The notes below the pieces were generated by a model. That model was not told the origin of the DNA, ran no database searches, and was given only the letters and a program-made list of their open reading frames with translations. Position numbers and translations under genes: made by a program. A DNA stretch of 36,542 bases from an uncultured Caulobacterales bacterium (GTDB taxonomy: Bacteria > Pseudomonadota > Alphaproteobacteria > Caulobacterales > Maricaulaceae): NCBI GenBank assembly GCA_937928165.1, contig CALFVT010000023.1, positions 1 through 36,542 of the forward strand. The letters run 5' to 3'. Positions 9,101 to 17,399 of this stretch are shown here, piece after piece. The stretch's first letter is position 1, and the number at the start of each line of letters is the position of its first letter.

Positions 9101-10965
9101 CCAAGCCATGTTTGCACAAAGGCGGTTTCAAAGGCCGCGCGGCCCTCATTTTTAACATGCGCGCCCTCTGGCAGGCGCACTTCAAAATCATGCACCCAAT
9201 AATCTGGCCCGCTTGAAGCGGTAATATTATACGCCGTTTCCTGCAGGACATGAATATTGAAATTCGCCAGAAAGGGGATAATCACAGAGGGCGCAAGCTT
9301 TTCGCCGCGGTGATAAACCATCATCGGCGCGGATAGATCCGTCACCGTATCACCAAGGCGAATAGCAATCGGCATATCATCGGTAAGCCCCGCTAATACC
9401 CCTAAAGTTTCCAATGTGTCTTCGACTGAGAACCGCGCTTGATAAGCCCCGTCAAAGCTCCGGTCGAAATCATCTTCACTCAGCAAGTTTGCCGCCTCAC
9501 TTTTGACAGAGGCACGGCGCAGACGCTCTTTCCACGGAGTCGCAAGATTGGCAATATCCGCCTCTAATTTACCCAGTTTCGGCGCTTTATTATTATCGGG
9601 ATCAAGCCCAATGATATAATGAACGCGGGCCATAGGTGCATCGCTATATTGCGGATAAAAGGCCGAAACACGCCCGTCATAAGACTTTGCAAGATAAGCA
9701 CCCACATGTTCCCGAATGGCCGTGTTATAGGATTCGCGCGGGATATAAACCATGGCAGAAACAAAGCGGTTGAACGGATCACGGCGCAAAAATAAGCGGG
9801 TGCGCGGGCGATCAAAGGCCTGCGAGATACCAATCGCAATGCGCTGAAGATCTTTAACATCTATTTGAAATAGCTCATCGCGGGGATATGTCGAGAGCAC
9901 ATAGGATAAACGCTTATCATTATGGCTTCCGGCCGGAATTTTAGACCGCGCTTTCACCGTTGATATCTTCTGGCGAATAAGCGGGACTTTATTCGGCGAG
10001 AGGCTATAGGCATCAGAGGTAAACAAGCCGACAAAGCGCGTCTCTCCGATCAACACACCATCGCTGTTATATTGATTAACCGAGACATAATCCATACGCA
10101 CCCGGCGATGAACATTTGAAAATAAATTAGACTTCGCCACAGACACAGGCTCGGCCCGTTTCAGGTAATGCTGGACATTATCTTCGATCACTGATGGTTC
10201 ATTGGAATGACGCAAAACCTCGCGGGATGCATCCCGAAGCACGCCAAATTGACACCCCTTCACCACAGCGGGATAAACATAATCCGGCGCGGGGCGTCCG
10301 CGCTTTTGGCTTTTCATATAATTATATTGCCGCGCGCCAAGAAAAACAAAATGCCCCGCACGTAGCCATTCCAAAAAAGCAAGACCTTCTTTAAGAGCGG
10401 CCGCTTTATGGGGCCCGGGGTGACGGCTTAGATCATCATATTGCCGGTCTAATAACGCCATCATGTCGTCAAAATCGTTATTGACTTGAATAACATCGGC
10501 CATAGCCGCCTTAAGATTCGTCTCAAGACGTTTTTTAACAGCCATATTTTGGTTTGAAATAACAATCATCATAAGCGATAAATTATGATGATTATTCGGA
10601 ACAATCGGATGGAATAATGCCTGAACATCCAGTCCTAAATCTGAAATAACCTCAATGGCACTGGCAACAATAAAGGCCCGGTCATGGGTCGCCACATAAA
10701 TACCGATATGCTCGTCATCACCCTCAAGAGGCGCGAGCTCAATACGGCTTACATCCGCCTTCACCTCGCGGCGTGACCATAAAGCCCCCGCCCATTGTGT
10801 AAGCCGGTCTATGTCAGGCTGTAAAAGCTTATTTTCTTCCGCATCTTTATAGAATTTTGAGAGGAAAACATCCGCAGCATCAGTCTGGTCTGTTTTAAAC
10901 AGGTCAAGATCAAGTGCTGCTGCTTTAAACTTAGAAAGCGAAAAAGAAAAACGGCTCATGGGCAT
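6196..10965 (-). CDS. gdhZ: NAD-specific glutamate dehydrogenase, 180-kDa class
   Basis: This 1589-residue protein is the large NAD-dependent glutamate dehydrogenase typical of alphaproteobacteria; it deaminates glutamate to 2-oxoglutarate and ammonia. The catalytic core is recognisable by RGGLRWSDRPEDFRAEVLGL followed by VPVGSKGGFV with Lys828. The long N-terminal and C-terminal parts are regulatory and assembly regions in this class. Length matches the family (about 1600 aa). Two in-frame ATGs start the gene (MPM); the ribosome-site-like AAAAGG sits almost against the first, so the second, at 10959, is more likely. In Caulobacter the homologue GdhZ also restrains cell division through FtsZ. 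Here it is monocistronic. Confidence 0.95.
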   Translation of the reverse strand: MPMSRFSFSLSKFKAAALDLDLFKTDQTDAADVFLSKFYKDAEENKLLQPDIDRLTQWAGALWSRREVKADVSRIELAPLEGDDEHIGIYVATHDRAFIVASAIEVISDLGLDVQALFHPIVPNNHHNLSLMMIVISNQNMAVKKRLETNLKAAMADVIQVNNDFDDMMALLDRQYDDLSRHPGPHKAAALKEGLAFLEWLRAGHFVFLGARQYNYMKSQKRGRPAPDYVYPAVVKGCQFGVLRDASREVLRHSNEPSVIEDNVQHYLKRAEPVSVAKSNLFSNVHRRVRMDYVSVNQYNSDGVLIGETRFVGLFTSDAYSLSPNKVPLIRQKISTVKARSKIPAGSHNDKRLSYVLSTYPRDELFQIDVKDLQRIAIGISQAFDRPRTRLFLRRDPFNRFVSAMVYIPRESYNTAIREHVGAYLAKSYDGRVSAFYPQYSDAPMARVHYIIGLDPDNNKAPKLGKLEADIANLATPWKERLRRASVKSEAANLLSEDDFDRSFDGAYQARFSVEDTLETLGVLAGLTDDMPIAIRLGDTVTDLSAPMMVYHRGEKLAPSVIIPFLANFNIHVLQETAYNITASSGPDYWVHDFEVRLPEGAHVKNEGRAAFETAFVQTWLGRNEDDGFNSLILPLGADWRDIAFLRLIAAYRRQSGLDPLKETQIEALRLYPDVTRALITLKTAKFDPQFGDMPAREGAVETALKAVTSGLDKVSRLDHDRVLRRMMAAINAALRTNMYQSQDSGAPKAYMSVKFASRHIEDLPAPKPYREIFVSSPLLDGVHLRFGPVARGGLRWSDRPEDFRAEVLGLVKAQQVKNSVIVPVGSKGGFVPKQLPSGGSRDEFIAAGVTAYKTFISGLLDITDNYVGADVAAPQDCVCWDDPDPYLVVAADKGTATFSDIANGVAADYGFWLDDAFASGGSVGYDHKAMGITARGGWEAVKRHFRERGKDIQRQPFSVIGVGDMSGDVFGNGMLLSKHIRLRAAFDHRDIFIDPQPDVKTSFKERRRLFKMARSSWQDYNGDLISKGGGIFSRAAKSIKLTPEIKSMTGLGNDALTPDELIHALLKSECELLWFGGIGTYIKAGHESHADVMDKANDMIRVNADQVGAAVIGEGANLGLTQAGRIEFAQNGGAINSDAIDNSAGVDSSDNEVNIKILLREAIAQGELDAAARNKLLAQMTKDVGLLVLKHNYDQTGALSAAQSRARHDHGGYERLMRQLEMAGALDRAVEGLPNSSEMQERKKNGQYLTRPELAVLMAYVKNVTFESLIETPLADDVVLDPIMINYFPPAIQGFKTAQTEHRLRREIITSRLVNDMVDMGGALFGLRVSEQVQTSPENIAKAFIIAQQTLGIKSLMDEIDALDNKVDAAAQTALRGEIANVLLRVSVWLTRMGIDGDIETHLERFMPVQSLIDAAWVGRLSSFDQKRAKERQDAFKAQSIPAALAMKVSLLRSRASGFDITRLSEDCGVDMKIAPDLFYKMGAVFWVDRIRNALLETFGDGHWDRLALRKLADDFYGLQRKFAVLYVQDHKDLKDDSVNLPELRRWSKQNFDGIGGYFNRFRNISATGDWTVAKFSILYAQLQDMLK

Positions 10966-11100
10966 TGCCTTTTAAAATAACTATCAAATCAGTGCATCAT
11001 AGCAAGACCACTAATAATGTAGAAAATCAAACCTGTATTTTAAATTAATAAACACAAATAAGTTAATGCAACCTGGTTTACAGGCAAAAACGCCCTTAGC

Positions 11101-12099
11101 TTATGACAAGGTCAGTGTTTTATACCCAGCCGCTGCCGTTTTAAGCATGTTCACCGCCAAAGCGGCTCCAAAACCATCCCCCCAGCCCAGACCTAAATCT
11201 AATACCGGGCGCATATTCATCCGCTCCAGCAAAGCCGCATGTGCGGGCTCGGCGCTTAAATGGCCCGCCATACAATGCTCAACGGATTTCGGATCAATAT
11301 TATGTAAAACGGCCGCTGCCGCTGTCACAACAAACCCATCCAATATAACTGGGATAGATTGATGCCGCGCGGCAATAATCGCGCCGACAAGCCCAGCAAT
11401 ATCTCGCCCGCCGAAATAGCGTAGCGCGTCAAGCGGGCCGTCAATATCACTTTTATATCTATTATAGCCGCTTTTCACACAGGCAATGCGCGCCTGTGCA
11501 TTAACGTCATCGCCGCTTGCCCAATATTCCGCTGCGCCCCCATATAGCGCCAGCGCAATCGCCGCCGCCCCGGTCACAGAGCCAAACCCCACGTTCCCAA
11601 GAGAGATAATATCCGCCCCTTCGGCCACGACTTCCATACCAAAGGCCATGGCTGCCGCGCAGTCCCGCTCGGATAATGATGGCGCTTTGGTAAAATCTGC
11701 CGCCGGATAGTCAAGTCCCATTTCATAGACCTTATAGGCCATATTATTTTCGGCCGCCACACCGCGGGCGCTCGATGCCCCTTCTGTCATATCCAATACC
11801 CGCTGCCGGGCCGCCGCCACGAGGTCAGCCTGTGTATAGCAGGCAGCGACCCCGTGAGTGCCGGAAAATATGGCCATTAATGGGCGGGATATCATCGGAA
11901 CCGGGCGTTTTTGCCATCCGGCCAACCAGATTAAGTCATCTCTAAGCCGTCCCAAAGGATGGGCCGCGCCGGACTGTTGCGCTAATGCGCTGCAAACCGC
12001 CTCTTGCGCTGCCGCATCTGCATCGGGCGCTTTTGAAATAAGCGCGCGCATGTCGTCAAAAGGGCGCACGGCAGAGGACGGCGGTGATGATTGTGACAT
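11101..12099 (-). CDS. cobT: Nicotinate-nucleotide:dimethylbenzimidazole phosphoribosyltransferase
   Basis: This 332-residue protein makes alpha-ribazole phosphate for the lower ligand loop of cobalamin. Family marks include FSGTHGVAA, the glycine-rich EGADIISLGNVGFG segment, the LDGFVVTAAA motif and the HLSAEPAH motif. The start at 12099 is chosen because CAGGAGG lies 4-5 nt ahead of it; a frame reaching 12246 has no such site. Oddly, the C-terminal motif that normally reads RLGEGxGAALA reads GWGDGFGAALA, so the catalytic Glu (Glu317 in the Salmonella enzyme) appears to be Asp308. No other cobalamin genes are nearby in the window. Confidence 0.88.
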   Translation of the reverse strand: MSQSSPPSSAVRPFDDMRALISKAPDADAAAQEAVCSALAQQSGAAHPLGRLRDDLIWLAGWQKRPVPMISRPLMAIFSGTHGVAACYTQADLVAAARQRVLDMTEGASSARGVAAENNMAYKVYEMGLDYPAADFTKAPSLSERDCAAAMAFGMEVVAEGADIISLGNVGFGSVTGAAAIALALYGGAAEYWASGDDVNAQARIACVKSGYNRYKSDIDGPLDALRYFGGRDIAGLVGAIIAARHQSIPVILDGFVVTAAAAVLHNIDPKSVEHCMAGHLSAEPAHAALLERMNMRPVLDLGLGWGDGFGAALAVNMLKTAAAGYKTLTLS

Positions 12100-12369
12100 A
12101 AAGCCTCCTGAATCAGGTGGCGACACTATAGGGTTTCCGCTGCAAAATAAATGCGTAAGGTAAAAAAGCTTGGGGTTTATTATAAGTAAGTAATGGAGTG
12201 GAGTGTTACATTGACCGTAAGAAATATATGCGGCCCGCGCAATCAATTACAATAACCTGTATAATTGCTACGCAGTCCTCCAGATTTCACTTAAACTTCA
12301 CATCAATATATGGGTAGCTCAATATCACTTCAAATAAGCCGATCACAGAAAAGCAAGTTATCTCTACTT

Positions 12370-13215
12370 CTACCCCCAAACCGCCTTGCGGGCCATATTC
12401 ACGGCGACGAGCAAGAGGCATATTCCGAAAATGCGTTTCAGGCGGGTTTGCGGCAGGCGGCTGGCGAGTTTTGCGCCGAGGGGGATGAATAAAAACGCCG
12501 CGAGCGACATAAATACAAAGCCCGGCATATTCACATAGCCCAAGGATAGCGGCGCACGCAGGGGCACGCTCCAGCCCGAGATCACATAACCGAAGCTCGC
12601 CGGAAGGGCGATTGCAAAGCCAAAGCCGCTCGCTGTGCCAATCGCGCGCTGTATTTTCATCCCGCAGATCGACATAAGCGGCACGGTTAAGGAACCGCCG
12701 CCAATGCCAATCAAGGCCGATAAGACCCCGACACTACTCCCTGCAAAAAACGGCGCAGCGCCCCCCGGCACGCTCTGCCTTAGGGCCCAATTAGGGCGGC
12801 CAAAGATAAATTGTAACGCGATAAGCCCCGCTAGCCCTGCGAATAATGTGGTCAGGCTGCGGCCCGATAATTGCGGCGCAATCACGAGCGAGGCGATAAA
12901 CGCGCCAAGCCCAATCCAAAGGCCATAACTATTCAGCGGGTTTTGGGGCCATAATAAATTCCAATCAACATTCCCAAGCCTATGGTGGCTACGCACCGCC
13001 CGCAGGGCATTAACAATAATCACTGCCGAGGAGGTGGCCACCGCCATATGGGTCACAGTCGACGGATCATAACCCAAGAATATAAAGGTGTAATAAAGCG
13101 CTGGCACCATGACCGCGCCGCCGCCAATACCGAAAAGCCCCGCGCCAAATCCGGCCAAAGCGCCTGCGGCTAAAAGCGCGGCCAGCATAGGGCCATAAGC
13201 ACTCAGCAGCTCCAT
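12370..13215 (-). CDS. TauE/SafE (DUF81) family membrane transporter
   Basis: This 281-residue, very hydrophobic protein has about eight predicted membrane segments arranged as two related halves. Each half starts with a glycine-rich helix (GFGAGLFGIGGGAVMVPALY near residues 22-41, and GVLSALIGIGGGSLTVPL in the second half), the duplicated signature of sulfite/organosulfonate exporters. The substrate cannot be told from sequence; family members move sulfite, sulfoacetate or other small anions. The start lies 2 bp after the stop of dusA, so the two genes form one transcription unit. Confidence 0.88.
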   Translation of the reverse strand: MELLSAYGPMLAALLAAGALAGFGAGLFGIGGGAVMVPALYYTFIFLGYDPSTVTHMAVATSSAVIIVNALRAVRSHHRLGNVDWNLLWPQNPLNSYGLWIGLGAFIASLVIAPQLSGRSLTTLFAGLAGLIALQFIFGRPNWALRQSVPGGAAPFFAGSSVGVLSALIGIGGGSLTVPLMSICGMKIQRAIGTASGFGFAIALPASFGYVISGWSVPLRAPLSLGYVNMPGFVFMSLAAFLFIPLGAKLASRLPQTRLKRIFGICLLLVAVNMARKAVWG

Positions 13216-13217
13216 GT

Positions 13218-14207
13218 CTAGGCGGCCGCCTCAAAGGCGCGCATGGCCTGTGCGGCCTCAGTGATCACATCTGACGGCTTTAACCGCTTGGCCGTGTTTT
13301 CACTCAACTGCCGCCGCCAGAGCCGCGCCCCCGGCTGCCCCGCAAATAGCCCCATTATATGACGGGCCAAAGCTTTGACCGAAGGGTTATCATCTTCATG
13401 GGCGCGGGCATATTGGATAACCTCGCCTATGATATCAAAGCGCGAAATGGTTTGAGGCGCAGCACCGTAAAACAGCTCATCCACGCGGCTCAGCATCCAT
13501 GGGTCATGATAGGCCGCGCGGCCATACATCACACCGTCAAGACCCTCCGCCTCAGTCTGCCCTTGATCTAGGGAGGTCAGCCCGCCGTTCAGAACAATCT
13601 CCAAATGCGGATAGCGAGCTTTCATCTCCCGTACGAGATTATAATCTAGCGGCGGGACGTCACGGTTTTCTTTTGGGCTTAGCCCTTTCAGCCAGGCTTT
13701 ACGGGCGTGAATAATAAAATGATTGCAGCCCGCCGCCGCAACTTTTTCAATAAACTCTGGCAAGCTCTGTTCAAGATTTTGATCATCCACCCCTAGGCGG
13801 CATTTCACCGTTACGGGCACATTGGCGGCGCTCGCCATAGCATCGTAACATTCCGCCACAAGGTCAGGTTCCTCCATTAAGCACGCCCCAAAGCGCCCCG
13901 ATTGCACCCGGTCAGACGGACAGCCAATATTAATATTCATCTCATCATAACCGTAATCCTGCGCAATCCTGCACGCCGCCGCCAGCTTCGCAGGATCACT
14001 ACCGCCAATTTGTAGGGCGAGCGGATGCTCAGATACGTCATAACCCAAAAGCCGGTCTCGCGGCCCGTGAATAACCGCATCAGCCACCACCATTTCCGTA
14101 TAAAGCAAAATATGACGGCTCAAACGGCGGTGAAACCACCGGCAATGGCGGTCCGTCCAATCCATCATGGGGGCAACGCTGACTTTAAATGATTGATTTT
14201 TATACAT
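13218..14207 (-). CDS. dusA: tRNA-dihydrouridine(20/20a) synthase
   Basis: This 329-residue FMN enzyme reduces uridines in the tRNA D-loop. It opens with VAPMMDWTDRHCRWFHR, typical of the DusA subgroup. It carries the active-site Cys96 in NINIGCPSDRVQSGRFGACL and the FMN-binding LNGGL segment. The C-terminal helical RNA-binding domain is complete. It is the first gene of a pair with the TauE/SafE transporter; this pairing looks positional rather than functional. The upstream 580 bp to the next gene is repeat and transposase debris. Confidence 0.93.
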   Translation of the reverse strand: MYKNQSFKVSVAPMMDWTDRHCRWFHRRLSRHILLYTEMVVADAVIHGPRDRLLGYDVSEHPLALQIGGSDPAKLAAACRIAQDYGYDEMNINIGCPSDRVQSGRFGACLMEEPDLVAECYDAMASAANVPVTVKCRLGVDDQNLEQSLPEFIEKVAAAGCNHFIIHARKAWLKGLSPKENRDVPPLDYNLVREMKARYPHLEIVLNGGLTSLDQGQTEAEGLDGVMYGRAAYHDPWMLSRVDELFYGAAPQTISRFDIIGEVIQYARAHEDDNPSVKALARHIMGLFAGQPGARLWRRQLSENTAKRLKPSDVITEAAQAMRAFEAAA

Positions 14208-14397
14208 TATTTGTTATACTTCAGACAGTTAAAGAGGACACATGTGCACTTAAATTCACTGGAAATCACCCCGATTATCTGTGGCACTGCACACAAATTG
14301 CACATGATATAGCAATAATAGTCAAACTCAAATCAGGTAATTACCATGTATAGATTAGACGCAAGGGTCAGTATGCGTCAAAGAGCTTTTCAAAAAA
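14208..14397. other. Intergenic stretch upstream of dusA
   Basis: The DNA between the dusA start and the transposase remnant has no gene I can support. It should contain the dusA promoter (minus strand). A small inverted repeat gacgc...gcgtc is visible around 14356-14377, close to the remnant. Confidence 0.4.
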
Positions 14398-14632
14398 ATT
14401 GACGCCGTCTCTTGGTCACTAGAAGCGGACAGACGAACAGATCAAGGAGCGAATATAATCGCATATTGTAAAGCTCATGACGCAATGTGCCATTGAAGCG
14501 TTCATTATAGCCTTTATCTCGTTGATACCGATCTTTCACAGCCAGCGCTCAAGAGCGGTTACAATGAACTCGGCCTCATAATCTGAGCGAATATACTCGG
14601 GCTGAAGCTATTCTGGCTGAAAGATGGAGGCT
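14398..14632 (-). pseudogene. Remnant of an IS3-family transposase (DDE domain)
   Basis: Translated on the minus strand, the region gives PEYIRSDYEAEFIVTALERW, then a stop and, in another frame, GYNERFNGTLRHELYN. These match the IS3-type orfB integrase core (RSDNGPEF and GYNESFNGKLRDELLN). A stop codon, a frame change and the loss of most of the gene show that it is dead. The usual Asn-Gly of the SDNGPEF motif has become Tyr-Glu. No terminal inverted repeats could be identified at its edges. Confidence 0.8.
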
Positions 14633-14696
14633 CTGACCCAATAAGTGGGGCGTAGAAATTATAGAGGAAGATTATGAGACTAAGTGAAGATAAAAT

Positions 14697-14776
14697 ATTC
14701 CCGCCTTCGCGGAATGCACGGGGTTAGGGCGCTAAACATATCTCTATATCCGCTCACTCTGCGAAGGTGGTAATGC
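14697..14776. repeat. Paired palindromic repeat, degenerate distant copy
   Basis: The left unit attcccgccttcgcggaa, with flank tgcacgg, matches the 350-374 unit with one base lost from the stem. The right unit around 14751-14776 (ctctgcgaaggtggtaatgc) is a decayed inverted partner. It has the same pair architecture as 350-430, about 14 kb away and next to the IS3 remnant. Confidence 0.6.
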
Positions 14777-14790
14777 GCAGGCTAATACGA

Positions 14791-15597
14791 CTACATTATT
14801 TGCTTAATCAGCCGCTCAACCTCTTCGATGAGGCGTTTATTTTTTGCGCTGTCCAAAGCATCGGGATGCGGCTGCGCGAAAGATTTGCGGTCATTATCAT
14901 AATATTGACCCGTGGCATTGGCAAATTCATCACTTAAAGCGGCGCGGGTCAGTATATCCGCCCCAATCATGAGGTCTTTGCCCTCTTGCCCATAGGCGTC
15001 TTTAACCATCTTACTGCCCAAGAATGAGGCCGGATTAACAGCAATAATCATAGGGCCCTTGGCACCGAGCTGTTTGGCCATCTCAAATGACCACATAGTC
15101 AAGCCGAGTTTACTCTGGGCATAAGCTTCACTATCAGAGATAGTTTTTTTTTGCAAGAAAGCCTCTAAATCAACGGGAGCCTGTGCAGCGGAGGACAAAT
15201 TAACAACCCGCCCGCTCTCACCCAGCATAGGCAGCAAGGCTTTTGTCAATTTATAAGGCGCAACAAGGTTGACGATAAACCTTGCGTCATAACCATTCTG
15301 CGTCATTGGATGTGACAGTTTAAAAACGCCCGCATTATTTATAAGAACATCAAGAGTCTCAAAGTCATTTTTAATAGCCGCCGCTAAAGCGTCCACTTCC
15401 GGCAGAATAGAAAAATCCGCACGGTAGGGTTTAACGTCGCCCGCATGTTTAATTGATGAAACAGATTTTACAGCCGCTTCAAGTTTTTTTAAATTGCGGC
15501 CATGAAGTAAAAGCCTATGCCCGCTTGGAGCAATCATCTTCGCTGTTTCAAGGCCAATCCCATCCGTTGCACCGGTGATTAAAATTGTCTTTGGCAT
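14791..15597 (-). CDS. Short-chain dehydrogenase/reductase
   Basis: This 268-residue classical-type SDR has the cofactor motif TGATDGIG at 8-15, NNAG at 87-90, the Ser-Ser of NLSSA at 135-136 and the catalytic Tyr159-xxx-Lys163. The sequence resembles the retinol dehydrogenase/WW-domain oxidoreductase branch used for many hydrophobic alcohols and ketones; the substrate is unknown. The 224-bp spacer to the divergent DUF417 gene should hold both promoters. A GGAAC-like box at about 15639 on the minus strand lacks a matching -10, so I do not assign it to the stress sigma factor. Confidence 0.85.
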   Translation of the reverse strand: MPKTILITGATDGIGLETAKMIAPSGHRLLLHGRNLKKLEAAVKSVSSIKHAGDVKPYRADFSILPEVDALAAAIKNDFETLDVLINNAGVFKLSHPMTQNGYDARFIVNLVAPYKLTKALLPMLGESGRVVNLSSAAQAPVDLEAFLQKKTISDSEAYAQSKLGLTMWSFEMAKQLGAKGPMIIAVNPASFLGSKMVKDAYGQEGKDLMIGADILTRAALSDEFANATGQYYDNDRKSFAQPHPDALDSAKNKRLIEEVERLIKQIM

Positions 15598-15821
15598 AAA
15601 TTATCCTTTCACTCGATAAGTCCTAAGACGCCGAAAAGTTCCAAAGTTACAAGGCTTATATGTTTATATCACACATAAGTTCTGAGTGCCGTAAACAAAG
15701 GTTTTAGAAGACCATGGAAGCAATCTGTATGTTATGCATTGATAACATATCCACACGAAATTTGTCTGGTTGGCCAAATACATTCGGATTTGGCGTTATA
15801 ACCCCTTAAGAGAGACCCCCT

Positions 15822-16286
15822 ATGACACATGATAATACAGCCAATAACCGTTCACTAAGCCTACTCAGCATTGCCCTTGCTATCGTGTTTATATGGTTCG
15901 GACTTATCAAATATTCTGCCGGCGGCACGTCAGGCATTGAAGGCCTTATAAATAACAGCCCCTTTATGTCATGGATTTACGGCCTATTTAGCGTTAAAGT
16001 TTTCGGTGCCCTACTTGGTACGTTGGAAATCATTATAGGTATTGTGCTACTGCTTGGGATTAAAAACCCTAAACTACGGGCTTTGGGGGCCTTAGCGGCC
16101 TTAATAACATTCTTTGTCACTTTAAGTTTTATGTTGACAACGCCCGGAATTATCCCAGAGGGTGCAAGCTTCCCAATTTTATCAGCCATGCCGGGTGAGT
16201 TCTTGCTAAAAGATATTGTTTTAATCACTGTGTCTTACGCGTTGTTTTCAAATGCAAGACAAGCTTTAAGCCCAACACCGGCCTAA
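15822..16286 (+). CDS. DUF417 (YkgB/RclC-like) membrane protein
   Basis: This 154-residue integral membrane protein has about four transmembrane helices. Typical DUF417 features are FIWFGLIKYSAGGTSGIEGL near the N-terminus, the S(P)FMSWIYGLF segment, and PGEFLLKDIVLI before the last helix. Escherichia coli RclC belongs to this family and helps survival of reactive chlorine stress, but most members have no proven function. AGAGAG precedes the start, and a hairpin terminator follows the gene. It is divergent from the SDR gene, which may indicate shared control. Confidence 0.85.
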   Translation: MTHDNTANNRSLSLLSIALAIVFIWFGLIKYSAGGTSGIEGLINNSPFMSWIYGLFSVKVFGALLGTLEIIIGIVLLLGIKNPKLRALGALAALITFFVTLSFMLTTPGIIPEGASFPILSAMPGEFLLKDIVLITVSYALFSNARQALSPTPA

Positions 16287-16345
16287 ACAGTCCCTTCATC
16301 AACAGCCTTAAACTTTTAGGGTGTTGATAGAGTTTAATTATAATC

Positions 16346-16375
16346 AAAAGCGTCTGTTTACAGGCGCTTTTTTTT
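16346..16375 (+). terminator. Rho-independent terminator after the DUF417 gene
   Basis: An agcgtctg / caggcgct stem (one G-T pair) with a short tttac-like loop is followed by a run of T residues. Confidence 0.75.
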
Positions 16376-16415
16376 AATAAATCACAAGGTAGTTACGGGA
16401 ATAAGTTAAATTATG

Positions 16416-16440
16416 GGAACATATTATATGGCTGCACGTT
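16416..16440 (+). promoter_or_regulatory. EcfG-type stress promoter of the DUF547 lipoprotein gene
   Basis: GGAAC (16416-16420) and CGTT (16437-16440) are separated by 16 nt, the alphaproteobacterial general stress response consensus. The start codon is 44 nt downstream. Confidence 0.85.
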
Positions 16441-16483
16441 GATAAGATATGGGTTATATAACCATCAACCAAGGAGACATTTT

Positions 16484-17332
16484 ATGATAGATTTTAAACC
16501 TACACGCCTTTCAGCTCTTTTATTGACAACGACCGCTGCTCTCATGATGACAGCCTGTGGACAAGGCAATTCCTCAACAGCGGCCGCCCCAATAACAAAG
16601 GCTGAAGCCGTTCAAGCCGCCGGATTAACCGGTTCAGAAACACCGGAAGAAATGCAGATGATATATGCAAAGTTTCTGGACACATATATCACTCCAAAAG
16701 ACGGCATTAATTTCTTAGCTTATGGGGATGTGAGCAATGACGATAAAGCGGCCCTGAAAGCCTATGTCAAAAGCCTTGAAGCGCGCGGGACAGAGGGCCT
16801 AAGCCGCGATGAAGAAATGGCCTTTTGGTTTAATCTTTATAACGCAAAAACCATTGATGTCATTCTTGACGCTTACCCGCTCGAGTCCATTCGCAAACTT
16901 GGGCCGCTTAATTCAGGGCCGTGGGATAAAAAGAACATGAATGTGGCCGGTAAGGGCGAGATGAGTTTAAACGATGTTGAACACGGCACGCTGCGCAAAA
17001 ACTGGAAAGAGCCGCGAATCCATTATGCCGTCAACTGCGCCTCAATCGGCTGCCCTAACCTTAAGGCCACGCCGTGGACGGCAGAAGAGCTTGAGGCAGA
17101 TCTTAAGCAAGCTGCCATTGATTATATTAATCACCCCAGAGGCTTTAACGCAGAAGGCGGCAAGATCACAGCATCCAAAATTTTTGATTGGTATAAAGAC
17201 GATTTCGGCGGCAATAAAGCGGGCATTCTTGAACATGCACGCCAATATGCCAAAGGCGATCTTAAGACCGCTCTGGATGCAGCTGACACCATTAATAACT
17301 TTGAGTATGATTGGAATTTAAACGAAGGCTAA
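16484..17332 (+). CDS. DUF547 domain lipoprotein
   Basis: The start at 16484 is preceded by AAGGAG; an in-frame ATG at 16439 falls inside the promoter and is rejected. The resulting 282-residue protein has a lipoprotein signal (hydrophobic residues 9-22, lipobox MMTAC with Cys25), so it should be anchored in the envelope. The DUF547 domain fills the rest: FWFNLYNAKTIDVIL in the middle and the hallmark YAVNCASIGCPNL, with two cysteines three residues apart (CxxxxC spacing), then a PHE-like WTAEEL segment. Function is unknown. The EcfG-type promoter makes it a likely stress-induced gene, and a terminator closes the single-gene unit. Confidence 0.88.
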   Translation: MIDFKPTRLSALLLTTTAALMMTACGQGNSSTAAAPITKAEAVQAAGLTGSETPEEMQMIYAKFLDTYITPKDGINFLAYGDVSNDDKAALKAYVKSLEARGTEGLSRDEEMAFWFNLYNAKTIDVILDAYPLESIRKLGPLNSGPWDKKNMNVAGKGEMSLNDVEHGTLRKNWKEPRIHYAVNCASIGCPNLKATPWTAEELEADLKQAAIDYINHPRGFNAEGGKITASKIFDWYKDDFGGNKAGILEHARQYAKGDLKTALDAADTINNFEYDWNLNEG

Positions 17333-17362
17333 AGCCCTAAGCAATCATTTTAAACACAATAA

Positions 17363-17395
17363 GACCTCCGCCGCTCTATGCTTCGGAGGTTTTTA
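17363..17395 (+). terminator. Terminator after the DUF547 gene
   Basis: Arms acctccg and cggaggt enclose a loop of about 13 nt and are followed by TTTTT. Confidence 0.8.
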
Positions 17396-17399
17396 TGAT

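Noticed and set aside
12100-12246. 49-residue N-terminal extension of CobT
   Set aside because: The extension is hydrophobic and unlike the family, and the CAGGAGG ribosome site clearly marks the start at 12099.
15619-15643. GGAAC box on the minus strand upstream of the SDR gene as a tenth stress promoter
   Set aside because: No CGTT lies 16-17 nt downstream of the GGAAC, so it fails the two-part consensus.
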